This document shows positions 11,027 through 22,585 of a stretch of DNA of 62,414 nt, in pieces. This DNA is from Folioceros fuciformis (lineage: Eukaryota; Anthocerotophyta; Anthocerotopsida; Anthocerotales): assembly GCA_049999805.1 (NCBI GenBank), contig JBNGIO010006382.1:576171-638584 (forward strand), written 5' to 3'. A program made the position numbers and the translations under genes. Positions within the stretch are counted from its first letter, which is position 1. Every line of letters begins with the position of its first letter. The notes below the pieces were generated by a model, which saw only the letters and a list, made by a program, of their open reading frames with translations, searched no databases and had not been told where the DNA came from.

Positions 11027-13058
11027 ATGTCGAACACGCTTGAGGACGGGGAGGAGCGGGTGCTTGCCACGGCGCAGCACATTGTGCGCTCGCTCGGCAC
11101 CACCGACACCATGACGGACGACATGTTGCAGATCTTGTCCAAATTCGACGGCAGGTTCACTACCATGAACGGATCCCTGGTGAGCGGACGGAAGCAGGTG
11201 GAGAGCTTGCCACNNNNNNNNNNNNNNNNNNNNNNNNNNNNNNNNNNNNNNNNNNNNNNNNNNNNNNNNNNNNNNNNNNNNNNNNNNNNNNNNNNNNNNN
11301 NNNNNNNNNNNNNCGGCGCGGCAGTCCGTTATCTGGGAGTCCACGGAGGAGGAGATCAGCACGTACTTGCGGGCCGTGGACACTGTGCAGGAGATCTGCA
11401 AGTCCCTGGTGCCCGCAAGTAGCCCGGGTCTGAGCAACCGGGCGCAGAATCTCTTGCAGCAGGCGATGGGGCGGCTGGAGGAGGAGTTCCGGCTGATGCT
11501 GGTGCAGCGGAGCGAGTCCGTATCAGCGGATTGGTTGTTGGACACGCTGTCGGGGTCGTTCACGTCCAATGCGAATGCGGAGGAGGCGTTGGAGGCGGTG
11601 GAGGCGGCCTCGGTGCTGAGCGAGTCCGGGGAGGAGGGGCTGGATGAAGAGGTGCCTGTGGCGGATCCGGTCGGGGACAACCTGCAGCCGGTGCTGTACC
11701 TGCTGCCTCCGGACATTGTGCCGGATCTCCATAAGATCGCGGTGCGCATGGTGAGCAATGGGTTTCAGAGGGAATGCTGCCAGGTGTATGTCACCGTGCG
11801 GAAGACGGTGTTGGAGGAGAGCTTGAATAGGTTGGGAGTAGAGAAGACCAGTATAGATGAGGTGCAGAGGATGATCTGGGAAGTGCTGGAAGCCAAAATC
11901 AAGAAGTGGATCCAGGCCATCAAGGTTGCTGTGAAGGTTTTGTTTGCCAGCGAGCGGCGTCTTTGCGACCAGATTTTCCCGTCTTCTGTGCGGGAGACAT
12001 GTTTTGAGAAGCTGTCCAAGTCTGCAATCAATGATCTGCTGCACTTCAGTGAAGCCATTGCCATTAGTCGGCGGTCCCCGGAGAAGCTGTTCAAGATCCT
12101 GGACATTTACGAAACGCTTAGGGATCTGCTTCCCGATATCGAGACCATCTTCTCGGGTGAGTTATGCAGCAGTGTGAGGTCTGAGGCATCCGGGATTGTG
12201 ATGCGTCTCGGGGAGGCCGCCCGCGGCACGTTTGCAGAATTCGAGAACGCCATTCAAAGGGATACCGCGCGGGCTCCTGTGCCTGGTGGAGCAGTTCATC
12301 CGCTCACTCGGTATGTCATGAACTACATAACATTTCTGTTTGTGTACATGGAGACCTTGGAGCAACTGTTTGGGGACAAGAAGACGGCTCCCCCAGGACT
12401 GCCGGCGGAGGCGGACGGTGTAGACGAGACTGGGATGGGAGCACGTGACCAGTTATCCCCCTTAGCCGCACAGACCATGGTCATCACCCATGTCTTACAG
12501 TCCAACCTGGAGCTCAAGTCGAAGCTTTACAAGGATAACGCCCTGACCTATTTGTTCTTGATGAACAACGTGCACTATATTGTGCAGAAAGTGAGGTGTT
12601 CGGATGAAGTCCGAACACTGTTGGGAGATGATTGGGTTAGGAAGCGCACAGGATTTGTTCGCCAGTGCGCCACTAACTATCAGAGGGCTGCGTGGGGGAA
12701 AGTCTTCAACTGCTTGAAGGATGAGGGCATTCATGGTAGCAGTGGTTCGCTATCAAGTGGCGTGTCCAGGGTGGTGCTCAAGGAGAGGTTCAAGAGCTTT
12801 AATGTTGCCTTCGATGAAATTCACAAGGCCCAATCTACGTGGATAGTTCCTGATCCTCAGCTGAGGGATGAACTGAGGGTTGCCATAGAGGACCGCCTCC
12901 TGCCTGCCTATCGATCATTTCTGGGACGTTATGGGAACTATTTGGACACAGGCAGGCATCCAGACAAGTATATCAAGTACTTGCCGGAGGATCTGGAGCG
13001 GTTGATCAATGACCTGTTTGAGGGACGGGGGACGGGGAGTGCCCGCGTCACCAGATAA
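11027..13058 (+). CDS. EXO70: Exocyst subunit EXO70 (EXO70.2/B-like)
   Basis: EXO70 is the exocyst subunit that helps tether secretory vesicles to the plasma membrane. The start ATG at 11027 begins MSNTLEDGEERVLATAQHIV, matching the EXO70B-type N-terminus. The gap 11214-11313 interrupts the coding region and its true length is unknown. The frame resumes with RQSVIWESTEEEISTYLRAV and runs without introns to TAA at 13058. The C-terminal half carries typical EXO70 helices, including PDLHKIAVRMVSNGF, HPLTRYVMNYITFL, TYLFLMNNVHYIVQKV, FKSFNVAFDEIHKAQ and a final HPDKYIKYLPEDLE. The lack of introns fits the EXO70.2 clade rather than intron-rich EXO70A. Expected length is about 640-680 residues once the gap is closed. 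Confidence 0.93.
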
Positions 13059-14078
13059 TTTACATGTTTATGAGGCTCTGGTGCTGAAAGCTTTGTGCCG
13101 ACGTGAGAACCCAAGTCATTAGCTTTTGGTCGGCAGCCATGTCCGGTTCTGCTTGCCTGAGCTGTATTTGAAAGCACAGGTTGACCTTGCCAAGTGTCAG
13201 GGCTGTGGTCAACCATGGGGCTGTTATGAGTGGAATACGATGCTTTCTCGTATTGATACTACTGGTTGGGGTGGGGGAGGGGGTGAGAGTTGAGATTGGC
13301 ACAGGCAATCACAAGCTCCATCGTGCAGCTAACTTTGCAAATCCTGTAGGCTTGTTCTAGGACTGATCTGAAGAACTTGGTTTGACTGCAAGCCGTGAGT
13401 TAGAAACAGTCTTAAGTCACTCTTACACAGAGACCATCGACGTTGGTGCAATACAATTGTTTCTGCAGTGATGTTGCCTGCACACAGACAGGCTGGCCCT
13501 CCACTGGCTTTCACCATAGCTGGTGACAACGGAAATTGCTGATATGAGATGACCCCCCACCTGTCTGTCTGACTGATGGTAGGTTTCCTGGAACTGAACG
13601 GGGTTTAGGGTTCTTGTAGATACTCCACTTGCGTAGTTTTTCTTTTCTTCATGTGGTCAGTGTGACTTGTGTAGCCAGTTGCGGACTTGCGATTCTTACT
13701 TATCTAAAGAGGCATTGGAAGTTCCAAAAAGTTGCAGGTGGACGAGAGCCGTCTCTAAGGGACTGTTGGCTAGGGCAGTGGACCCTTTCGAAGTCCCGTG
13801 TCAAGACCACGCGAGTGAATGTAGGTCTTAGAGCCTGCCCACGTGGGTGCGTACGTCGTACTCATTAGAGGAGTTCAGCTTGACTGGTTTTGGACTCCGC
13901 AAGGCGGCGATTTATCGCCTCACAAATAAAGAATGGGGTTTCCCAGCACATAAGTTGCGGAGGACACCAGCAAAATTAATGAATGCCTAGTCGTGTAGGC
14001 CCGCACTGTACAATACAAAGTGAAAGTCTCAGTCTAGCTTATTGGCAAGCTACAAAACGAGGAAGGCCCTCTAGCCAG
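13059..14078. other. Convergent intergenic region (EXO70 / PRPP synthetase)
   Basis: The two flanking genes converge here, so this 1 kb should hold both 3' ends. I see no coding region, RNA gene or clear repeat. Confidence 0.5.
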
Positions 14079-15422
14079 CTAGATGTGCAGTGCAGCAGCG
14101 ATGGGTCCAGCCAGGCTGAGAATCTCAAATGGAGGCCTGCCCATGACAGCCTTCACAGTCAGAGGACAAGAATCGGTGATCCAGAAATGGGAGAAGCCGT
14201 GCTCAGCCCCTAGGCCGCTGTCGTGCTGAAAGCGCTCGAAGGAGCGCTCGGGGAAGACACCGTGGGTGGCGTAGGCGCTCACCTTGCAGGCCCCGTGCCT
14301 TGCTAGCAGCTTCTGGCACTCTATGAGGGTGGAGCCGGACTGAACCAGGTCATCAACGATAACCACGTGCCTGCCCTTGGGGTCGCCTTCCTTCAAGCTG
14401 ACAATCCTGTTCTCACCTTCCCGCACCTTGGTGCACACTATGGTGGGGAAATGTTGCAGCTGCATGTGGAAGCGCTTCCAGGCGCCCTCGTCCGGGAAGG
14501 CGACGCTGACGTTGACCGAGTCCGAGAGCTGGTGGAGGCGGTGCTTGAGCAAGGGGATGCCGCTCTCGAAGCAGGGCAGCACGTTGTCCCCGAAGTAGAA
14601 GCGCTCCTGCAGGGCGTGAATGTCGAAGATGACCAGACTCGTCGGCCCGCCCCTGGAGATGGGGATATTGGACAGGATCCGGGCCAGGGTGAAGGCGGTG
14701 GCGATATCCCCCTCATCCTCCATCCGCTCCAAAGTCCCCGTTGGAAAGAAGGGCAGCACCAGGGTGAAGGAGGACACGAACATGCGGGGCAGCGCGTAGA
14801 TCACCGACAGCTGCTCGAAGATTGATCGGGGAGAGCTGAAGGAGGCCAGGAAGGCCACGTGCTGGCCCCGGATGCCGTGCGCGTTGGGCACGAAGAGGTT
14901 GGGGAAGCCGTCCGCGAATGTCTTCCACACGATGGTCTGCAGCTGGATGGAGTCCGTCTGCTTGGCGATACGCTGCGCCAGATCCTCCGTCTCGCTGCAG
15001 TGGAACAGGCAAACCTGCTTCTTGTTAGGCCGATCAAGAAGCCCGCATGCCGGCCCCATGGTGATGGCCGCTTCCGCCGCGCTCGCCGCCAGCGCCGACG
15101 CCAGAGGTAGGGTAGGGATGTCCAAGCCGGCCCCGTTGTCCGCCATCCTATCCCCGGCGCTGCTGCTGCTCCGCCCGTTCCAGCTCCAATTCACGAGGCT
15201 ACTGCCCGCGTCCGCCTCCTGCTTCGCCGTGTCCTCCACCCGCCTCGCCCGCCCGATGAACGTCCCAGAGCCCCCGAGGAAGGTGCAGAATCCTACACCG
15301 CTCTGCCCGTAGGCAGAGCACGCCGCGCGGTTCACGCTTCCCCCTCCTCCTTCACTGCGCGGCACCGTCCTCACTGACACAACCAGCGCGGCGGGGCACA
15401 AACTGGAGGCCATGGCCGCCAT
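14079..15422 (-). CDS. PRS: Ribose-phosphate pyrophosphokinase, plant class II (PRS3/PRS4-like)
   Basis: The enzyme makes PRPP from ribose 5-phosphate and ATP for nucleotide, histidine, tryptophan and NAD synthesis. Plant class II enzymes are phosphate-independent. The first good ATG is at 15422 ([17 protein letters not shown]), giving 447 residues. The first 100 or so are low-complexity, Ser/Ala/Arg-rich and organelle-targeting in character. The core has [69 protein letters not shown] and the PRPP loop [17 protein letters not shown], all close to Arabidopsis PRS3/PRS4. The whole coding region is one uninterrupted GC-rich exon. Confidence 0.93.
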   Translation of the reverse strand: MAAMASSLCPAALVVSVRTVPRSEGGGGSVNRAACSAYGQSGVGFCTFLGGSGTFIGRARRVEDTAKQEADAGSSLVNWSWNGRSSSSAGDRMADNGAGLDIPTLPLASALAASAAEAAITMGPACGLLDRPNKKQVCLFHCSETEDLAQRIAKQTDSIQLQTIVWKTFADGFPNLFVPNAHGIRGQHVAFLASFSSPRSIFEQLSVIYALPRMFVSSFTLVLPFFPTGTLERMEDEGDIATAFTLARILSNIPISRGGPTSLVIFDIHALQERFYFGDNVLPCFESGIPLLKHRLHQLSDSVNVSVAFPDEGAWKRFHMQLQHFPTIVCTKVREGENRIVSLKEGDPKGRHVVIVDDLVQSGSTLIECQKLLARHGACKVSAYATHGVFPERSFERFQHDSGLGAEHGFSHFWITDSCPLTVKAVMGRPPFEILSLAGPIAAALHI

Positions 15423-16339
15423 GTCGTCGCCGTCGTCGCCGTGGTCACCTCCTCGCCGAGGGTAACCGATGCCATCACCATCTGTCCCTCTGCCTGGGGC
15501 TCTCCTCGACACAACTCCGTGGGAAAAAAGGTTTTACGCACGTTGAGTTCGAAAGCCTAGAATATACAATCCTGCGCCGGCAGAGTGCACCTCGGAAGAA
15601 CAAACGCGAGAAAGTGAGCAGCTCGTTGCCGGCAAATCAAGGTCTCACTGCCTGCTCGGCACGACATACAGAAAATATGCCCAAGGGCCAAAACCCTCTT
15701 CAGACAAGACGAGGAACCCTAAACCATAAACATGCAGCATCCGCTACACAAAAACAAGGAGACACACGAGAGGCCAGCCAGACCAAGTCTGCACATGCTT
15801 CAGAGAAGGATGCATCCCCTGTGGTCTAATCTAATAAATCCCCCTTGCACACAGCTCATGGTCCCCAGTCCCTGGCACGCAGCAGACAACTGCTGCCCAA
15901 GCAGAAAGGGACGAGAAACCCGGCTACCATGGCTGGAGGGGCACATGTTGGAAGGGGTGTCTAATACGCACAGAAGCCATGCCGTGGCAAGGCAGCTCCA
16001 TCTTCTCTTCTTCTTCCTAAAACTTGACCACCACACTTGGCGCTGTAGGATAGCACAAAGACGCGGGAAGACTTTGGGCAAGGGCACAGGACAGATGATA
16101 CCCCAAATGGAGTGAAAAGGTGATGGTGGAGTGGTTACCATTGCAGAAACAAGCGAATTCTTTGCTGTGAGGAACCTGCCCTGACCACCATGGCTCACCC
16201 AAATAGGTCGCAGAAACGCCTCAGCCCAGAAGTATCGTGAAGGTAGTGGCTTTCGCCTCATCGTTGACTTGTGTATCGATCCCCTGGAAACTACTACAGG
16301 CCCTAGCTAGTCCTGTCTTGAAAGAGGGCTTGAGATGCA
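15423..16339. other. Spacer between PRPP synthetase and CCCH gene
   Basis: This holds the PRPP synthetase promoter side and the 3' region of the minus-strand CCCH gene. I recognise no gene. Confidence 0.5.
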
Positions 16340-17413
16340 TCACTCATCCAGCTCCTCCAAGTCCAGATCATCATCATCTTCCGCCAAAAACTGTTCATCC
16401 TCAGCGCTGAAGAGAGAAATTCTGACATCGTTAGACCCTGGCTGAACACCAGCACCATTCTGGTTGAATGACTCCTGCACCATCTGCTCCTCGTCTTGCC
16501 TCTCGTAGACATCAAAGGCTTCCGCATCATCCACAAACAGACTTGAATTTGCGGCAAACAATTCACGGCCGCTCATCCGATCTGCCCTAGCCCGCTCAGC
16601 CTTCTTTTGAGCAAGCTCGGCTTCCTTCGCCTCCATCTTCTTCCTCTTCCACTCAGAAAAGAGCTCGGCAGTCAACATGGTGTTCCCCTTCACCATAGAT
16701 CTCTGGTTCTCGATATCTTCTTCAATGGTCAGCCGCTCCCCTTCCTCCTCCAGGAGAGCCTTCAATTGACTCTTGATGACGAAACCAGGAGGCAAGGCAT
16801 GCCGGTAGTGACAGTCCTTGCCTCCGTTAGGGCACACCCAAAACCATCCATACTGCTTCTTCTCAACAGCCTCGATGAAGAATTTGCACACAATCTCCGT
16901 AGGCTTGTTGCTGTTGTACTCCTGTCCCTTGGCAGCAACCACCTTCTCAAGGGTCTCCTGATCCCAGTCCTCCATACCTTCGTCGGTATCCCGCTGATCG
17001 CTATACACATCGATTTTCTCCCCCTTCCTCTCCACGCTCAAATCATGAGAGTACTTACACTTAAATCCCTTGGCACACTGCCCACGGCGAAAGAATTCGC
17101 ACACCACAGACTTGGGATCCACCCCTACCGGCACCTTGGGCTGGCTGATGGCCACCTTGAACAGCTCGCTGAGCTCCTTCTCCCGCTGACTCTCTTCCTC
17201 CTTCTTCTTCTTCATGGCCGCCTTGGGATCATCCACAGCCTTGGCCTTGGCCTGCACAGACTGGTGCAGGCTCTGCACATACTTCTGCACATTTTTGCTC
17301 TTGTTCTTGTTCTTCAGCCCAAAGGTCTTGTCCTCCACCAGCTTCTGCTTTTTCGCCAAATCCGCCTTTTGCTTCTCCTTCCCTGCCTTGCTGGCCGCTG
17401 CCTTTGGCGGCAT
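16340..17413 (-). CDS. CCCH zinc finger protein, DFRP1/ZC3H15-type
   Basis: The product is 357 residues from the ATG at 17413 (MPPKAAASKAGKEK). Members of this family (DFRP1/ZC3H15/Tma46; Arabidopsis C3H11 and C3H21) bind and stabilise DRG GTPases and associate with ribosomes. A lysine-rich N-terminus includes KTFGLKNKNKSKNVQKYVQ, a hallmark of the family. Two CCCH fingers follow: CEFFRRGQCAKGFKCKYSH and a second one beginning CKFFIEAVEKKQYGWFWVC and ending CHYRHALPPGF. Then come a DFRP-type segment, GNTMLTAELFSEWKRKKMEA, and an acidic tail (DDDDLDLEELDE). The coding region is a single exon. An in-frame GTG seven codons upstream is not a credible start. Confidence 0.93.
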   Translation of the reverse strand: MPPKAAASKAGKEKQKADLAKKQKLVEDKTFGLKNKNKSKNVQKYVQSLHQSVQAKAKAVDDPKAAMKKKKEEESQREKELSELFKVAISQPKVPVGVDPKSVVCEFFRRGQCAKGFKCKYSHDLSVERKGEKIDVYSDQRDTDEGMEDWDQETLEKVVAAKGQEYNSNKPTEIVCKFFIEAVEKKQYGWFWVCPNGGKDCHYRHALPPGFVIKSQLKALLEEEGERLTIEEDIENQRSMVKGNTMLTAELFSEWKRKKMEAKEAELAQKKAERARADRMSGRELFAANSSLFVDDAEAFDVYERQDEEQMVQESFNQNGAGVQPGSNDVRISLFSAEDEQFLAEDDDDLDLEELDE

Positions 17414-17928
17414 CTTGCCTACTCCTCCGACCACACTCCACCTCTTGGATCAAGCGGCAAGGATGATACCTCCACAAATCCAACCCACACCCTAAGCCCT
17501 GAGATTTATACGGCGACCCCGCACCACATCGACTAAGTCCTGAGATCTACCTGTCTATATTTTGCTTGCTCAACTTCACCTCCTTAGGATGTCGGATGCG
17601 CACCCTTTTCTAGGTTAATGGCCCAAACTGCGTACATATGTACCTTCTATATAAGTGAAACTTTTACTTTACTTATACATATATAGTATTAAGTACTTTA
17701 AAGAAGATTGTATGAAAAAAAATTATAGATATGATAAAAGTATTCTATGTTTCGAAAGGAATAGTATCCTTTTGGCCTTGATGGGGTTGTTCCTCCAATC
17801 TTTTCGAGTAGTAGATGGGCTTTCCATTATTTTTTTCAATAATAAAAAAAACCTGTTTATTTATGTTAGAGATACTATAACATGACAAACATATTATCTT
17901 CTGCTCGAACAATATTTACCAAGTATAA
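17414..17928. other. Start of AT-rich island, no gene
   Basis: From about 17,600 the sequence switches from GC-balanced to strongly AT-rich. It lies between the CCCH gene start and the NIP1 stop codon and presumably contains the NIP1 3' UTR. No coding sequence is supported. Confidence 0.5.
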
Positions 17929-19650
17929 TTACGTGGACTCTAATGGTTCTTGGCAATCTTCTCTTTCATCTAAGTCACGAAATCTTATCAACTCATATCC
18001 CCAAGCTCCTGCAAGGGCCCCAATTACTGGGCCAACTAAATATATCCACATTTTGGAATACATGTTGATGATGACGAAAGGTCCCAATGATCTAGCTGGG
18101 TTCATTGATGCTCCAGAAATGGGTCTACCATACAACATAAATGTTAGCATAGATAGAACAATCAAAAGGATGATGTTAGCATAGATAGAACAACAAAAAA
18201 AATTAGTGCAACAAAACACATGAGTTAGAACAATTCTGCCGAGTTGTATTACCCTCCAAACAATGCATCCAATGTTACCGTAGCACCAATAACAAGACCT
18301 CCAAGGTGCGATATCTACAAACAAGCAATTGGTACATTCAACACAATATTAGAGCTTGACACGTTTTCAAAATATGCTTTGCCTAATCACATCAATGTCT
18401 TGTGTTAGGAAAGGTGTTGAAAGTTTTACCGATTTCTTGTCGGTTGTGGTTCCCATCACCACAAACATTAGAATAAACGTGAGGCCGATTTCAAAAACCA
18501 AAGACTGAAGGTCACTCCCAGAGGGAAGAGTAGCTCCAATGTTGGCATAGTTCCCTAATGTGACTAATAGGATTGAGGAGCCAGAAATCGCACCACTGAC
18601 TTGGGCGATTATGTAAAAGGGAACCTGCATCACAACATGAGCTTAGAGTTTGTTGTGAAATAATAACGTGAAAACAGAATAAGCAATCACAATGGAAAGC
18701 TTACCAATCTCCACTCGAATTTTTGCACAGATGCTAATGCAATAGACACTGCAGGATTCATATGGCATCCTGAGATGTGTCCAACTGCATAGATAAGAAC
18801 TGAGACTGCTATTCCCCATGTGAGCGCCACTCCAACATGAGTAACCTTCCCATTCGTAATTTTGTCTACCATAACAACTCCACACCCAACAATAATAAGG
18901 ATGAATGTGCTTACAAACTCTGCTGCAAGCTACCAGGAGAGAAAGTTAAGATTGATAGAATATGAGTGTTTGACTGCTTCAAAGTATGAAAAAGGGATAA
19001 GGAATAAAGTACCTTTTGAAATATTCTAATCTCGTTGTGAGGCTCTGTAACATTGATCAACTTTCCGGACAATGCTCGAGGAGGAGGAATTGAAAATAAA
19101 GACAAAGATGAACTCGTAAACGATGCTCGTGGTGATGTGTACTTGGTGATCTCTGCCATCACTTTGTCAGCTAAACCTGAAACAAATAATGTACACAATC
19201 AGTCAAGCATGTGCTATGTTCTGGAACAACATATGAAATATTTAACAACAAATGTAGTAATTAACCACATAGTCGACTAAGTACCTCTAAAACACTTCAA
19301 TACAAAGCAATGCCTTGATCCTCTCCCTCAGCTCTGGTCACTTGGGTCACTCTACATATATACTTCATAGAGGTCCTAAACTTCGATCATGCAACTGAAA
19401 GTAAATATTTTCAGTATAATGATTATATTTTTATTAAACTGCGATGTACATTTAATGGGTATGTTTATCTATTGTAAATAAAATAATAAAATATATATAG
19501 ATTAAATGAAATCATATTTAACTAGAGGTATTGAAGGTTTGCATGAGATGACGAAATTCAATTTTATAACATATTTTCTTCTTCCATAGATAGTGTAATA
19601 ATATCTGATAAACTTTCAGAGATGAATGCTCTAGAGCTTGGGGTGGAGGA
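17600..19650. other. AT-rich compositional island containing NIP1
   Basis: The block is visibly AT-rich, including introns and synonymous positions of NIP1, while the genes on both sides are GC-balanced. Its edges are fairly sharp, near 17,600 and 19,650. No transposon ends or target duplications were recognised at the edges. Confidence 0.55.
17929..19159 (-). CDS. NIP-type aquaporin 1 (in AT-rich island)
   Basis: This is a membrane channel of the nodulin-26-like intrinsic protein group, which carries water and small solutes such as glycerol or metalloids; the substrate cannot be read here. The exons are about 19159-19013, 18929-18706, 18624-18430, 18314-18253 and 18124-17929. The first NPA motif is GHISGCHMNPAVSIAL and the second is GPISGASMNPARSLGP. 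A Trp before transmembrane helix 2 (LTWGIAVS) and the Arg after the second NPA fit the NIP I-like selectivity filter. All six membrane segments are present. The start MAEITKYTSPRAS is provisional, because an AG acceptor lies just upstream (about 19174) and an earlier exon is possible. The exon order matches NIP2 at 57.4 kb, but the codons are much more AT-rich. Confidence 0.88.
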
Positions 19651-20084
19651 ATTGTGAGACTATATCATATTTGAAAGAAGCTATAAAAACCCCATCTTCC
19701 CACAAACGACAGAGGAAAAAAAGTTGAAGAGGGCGGAAGGGCAAGGAAGGGGCTCGTGAAGAACACTCCCATCTGCTTTCATAATCAGACGTGCTGAAGG
19801 AAAACATCGGCCGTTCTGCAAGAGCGGATATGGAAACGACAGATGAGGGAAGGCTGAAAAGTGAGCAGAGGGAACAAGACAAAAAAGAGCCTTCAGTATT
19901 TAGGGTATCGGGGAGCCCTTTTCGTTGGAGCCAGGCGGCAGTTATTCGCTATTGGAAGCGACAACTGCGGATTCGGAGGGAAAATCGATGAAGCGGGCAG
20001 GGAGCTGTATGAAATCTAGCTGCATGTTTTCTTCAGTGGAATGTGAAATGCAGGAGACCGGCTGGGGCATGCGTGATTCTAGGT
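19160..20084. promoter_or_regulatory. NIP1/DUF707-A divergent promoter region with TATA-like box
   Basis: This 0.9 kb separates minus-strand NIP1 from plus-strand DUF707-A. The AT-rich island ends inside it. A good TATA-like element, CTATAAAAAC at 19681-19690, faces DUF707-A about 400 bp before its start codon. Whether it is used is inference. Confidence 0.4.
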
Positions 20085-22223
20085 ATGGATGCTGGGGCGT
20101 TGAATGCCCCCTGCATCCGAGGACCGATACTGCACAGGCAGATGCCATGGCTGGTGCTCATCGTGGTGGCTGTTGTCCTTGGCTGCAACATCATCATGGG
20201 AGGGCCTTTCTTTGGACAGGTACTTTGGGAATGTGCCGTCTTTGTGCCTTTAGTGGTTGGGTTCTGGCTCATACGGTCTCGTGGGCATTTGGAACGGGCA
20301 TATCAGAGGAGCAGTGAGCATTGCGCTGGGTGGGATGGGCACGAGAAAGGAGATCTCGAGTGGGTGGACGAGGTGCAGCAACTGAGAGATACGGTGCAGG
20401 AACAGCGCAGAGTCATTCAACTCCAAAACGCATCGTTGGAGGCACTTCGAGCTGAATTTGTTGAAGCCAGAAGGTTGTGCAGGGACAAGCTGAATGCTTC
20501 TCCTCCTGCCCCTGCAGATTTTTCGTGCAGTGTCAGCGATGACATCCAGCAAGTTCCCATGCACTTCGTGCATACGACAACAGATTTGTACCCTCGCAGG
20601 ATTTGGGGCCAACCGGATGAGGTGAGGGGAACTGTGCTGAGCTCGGGTCGTTGGGTTTCACAGTTTGGAGTGAGGGGTGGTGCAGCATCAGTTTCGTGAT
20701 GTGGGTACGCAGGACCTTGAGGCCACCGGACGGCCCAAACAGTTGCTGGCAATGGCAGTTGGTGCCAAGAATCTGAAAAACGTGAACAAGATGATACAGA
20801 AGGTAACCTGCTTCAGCACCTGGGTTGCTGCCATCAGTGATGCTGAACTGGGAATATGCATGCATGCATGCTCTGAATGCATCGGCCGTTTGGTTGTTGT
20901 GGTACAGTTTCCTGCCAAAAATTTCTCTCTTGTGCTCTTTCACTACGATGAGTCGTCGTACGAGAGTTGGTCTCAGTTTAGCTGGTGCAGTCGTGCTGTT
21001 CACGTTCAAGTTCCCTCTCAAGGAAAATGGTTGGTAATTCGAGCCTTTGCAGTTTGCACGTTGAGCTGTGAGGAACGTGGCAGTGTGACATCACCACAGT
21101 CTCCGTAAGTTTGCAGAACCGGGTTATATGGCAGGTGGTATGCAAAGCGGTTTCTGCATCCAGCGGTAGTGGATCCTTTTGATTACATCTTTTACTGGGA
21201 CGAGGACCTCAACCTGGACAACCTCAATCCTATTAGGTCTGCGAATTGCTGGTTCAGTCTGCACATGAGCAACTGTATCGATAACATGCAGAGCTGATTT
21301 ATTTACCACTGTTATGGTATGTAGGTACGTGGAAGTGATGAAAAAGCATAGGCTGGAGATATCGCAGCCTGCGCTCTTCCCCAACACAGGTGTGCACTAT
21401 GAGCTGCTACGCCGGGTAAATAACAGTGAAGTTCATAGAAGGACGAATGTCATCGTATCAAACTTCTTCGGCAACAAAACCATGTGCAAGGATGGATCGA
21501 ACTCACTGCCTTGTGCTGGGTAGGTGTCGGCCAGTACTTTCCACCGTTGTGCTGTGCAGCTTTCACATTGCAAATACGTTTACGGCTCACATCAGCTGCT
21601 TGCTCGCAGATTCGTAGAGGTTATGGCTCCCGTGTTCACCAGAAGGGCCTGGAAATGTGTGTGGCACATGATTCAGGTGTGTGAGGTTATTCTGTACTCA
21701 GAATGGCGCTCCTCATGAAGAGGGACTAACTTGGACAACTGGTTTCATCCCTGCAATAGAACGATTTGGTGTTCGGATGGGGTGTGGACTGGAAGTTTGG
21801 GGCATGTGCGGGTGGTCCTCCCCACGAAAACATCGGCATCATTGACTCCGATTTTGTGAAGCACATGTCCAGTTCCTCACTGGGAGCGGAGGTATGCGAC
21901 ACACATCGCATCAGTATAACCATCTGTCATTCGTATAGCTCCCTGATTATTTATCGGATGTGCCTGCAAAGGTTGATGTCCTTTGTGGTCTCATGCAGGC
22001 AAAGAAAGGCAATCAAAGTGATAGAAGTTTGCGACAGAAGGTTTCTTCCGTACTTGTCAAAACACTACCGTCTCGTGGATGCATGATGTCACCATGACTA
22101 AATGTGCTAGGTTTTGAATGGCTTGGTTTGGCTTAGGTCATGTCCCGGAGCAGCGAAGAGCTTCGGGAGTTCTTGAGGCGGTGGAATGAATCTCAAGCCT
22201 TGCAAAATTCATCTCGCGTGTGA
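20085..22223 (+). CDS. DUF707 family type II membrane protein, copy A
   Basis: DUF707 proteins are plant proteins of unproven function with a glycosyltransferase-like look; I do not assign an activity. Nine exons are read: 20085-20621, 20713-20802, 20908-21029, 21135-21236, 21325-21519, 21610-21676, 21760-21891, 21999-22040 and 22137-22223. The N-terminus has a membrane anchor (MPWLVLIVVAVVLGCNIIM) and then a second hydrophobic stretch. A predicted coiled coil follows, rich in Gln/Glu/Leu (about residues 90-135). The lumenal-type domain begins DLYPRRIWGQPDE and includes LLAMAVGAKN, LVLFHYDESSYESW, WYAKRFLHP, the acidic motif DYIFYWDEDLNLDNL, AWKCVWHMIQ, and HENIGIIDSDFVKH. ATG 20085 is the first in-frame ATG; ATG 20142 just before the anchor is an alternative. 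Exon borders match copies B and C. Confidence 0.9.
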
Positions 22224-22457
22224 ACTGCCACCAAACTCCTTGCAGCTCTTTGATTCAAAAAACCAGATGTAGTAGCTTTAGGCAATATGATGTCGTCTCA
22301 ACTGCAACTGGATGTACATACTGTGTTGTACTGGTCGAGGTGGTGCGGGAACTGTCACAACCGCTTCCGGGCCGTTACCGCTCATAAGTCTTCCCTTCTC
22401 TCTCGGGTGGTAGAAGTAACCAGAATTGTCGCAAGTCACTATTTAGGTGGATTGTTC

Positions 22458-22585
22458 CCGCTGGAGAAGAGCTGCACAATGCATGCACTCCAAAGGAAGT
22501 GGTGGATGGATATTCCTGTTGGAGAACAGCCGCAAAATGCAAGCACTCCAGAAGAAGTGGTGGATTTTGTTTCTCGTGGCAGTCG
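22458..22585. repeat. Imperfect tandem duplication across the DUF707-B start
   Basis: A segment of about 63 bp covering the start codon region is present twice in a row. Both copies share the core GCACTCCA and AAGTGGTGGAT. The copies are out of frame with each other, so the upstream ATG (near 22480) opens a different reading frame from the real start at 22537. Confidence 0.7.

Noticed and set aside
11523-12044. 173-residue minus-strand open frame inside EXO70
   Set aside because: It lies fully antisense to a clear EXO70 coding exon and matches no family.
14367-14825. Plus-strand open frame opposite PRPP synthetase
   Set aside because: Antisense shadow of a conserved exon with high GC3.
16607-17536. 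309-residue leucine-rich plus-strand open frame
   Set aside because: Antisense to the Lys/Glu-rich CCCH gene, which automatically yields Leu-rich complement frames.
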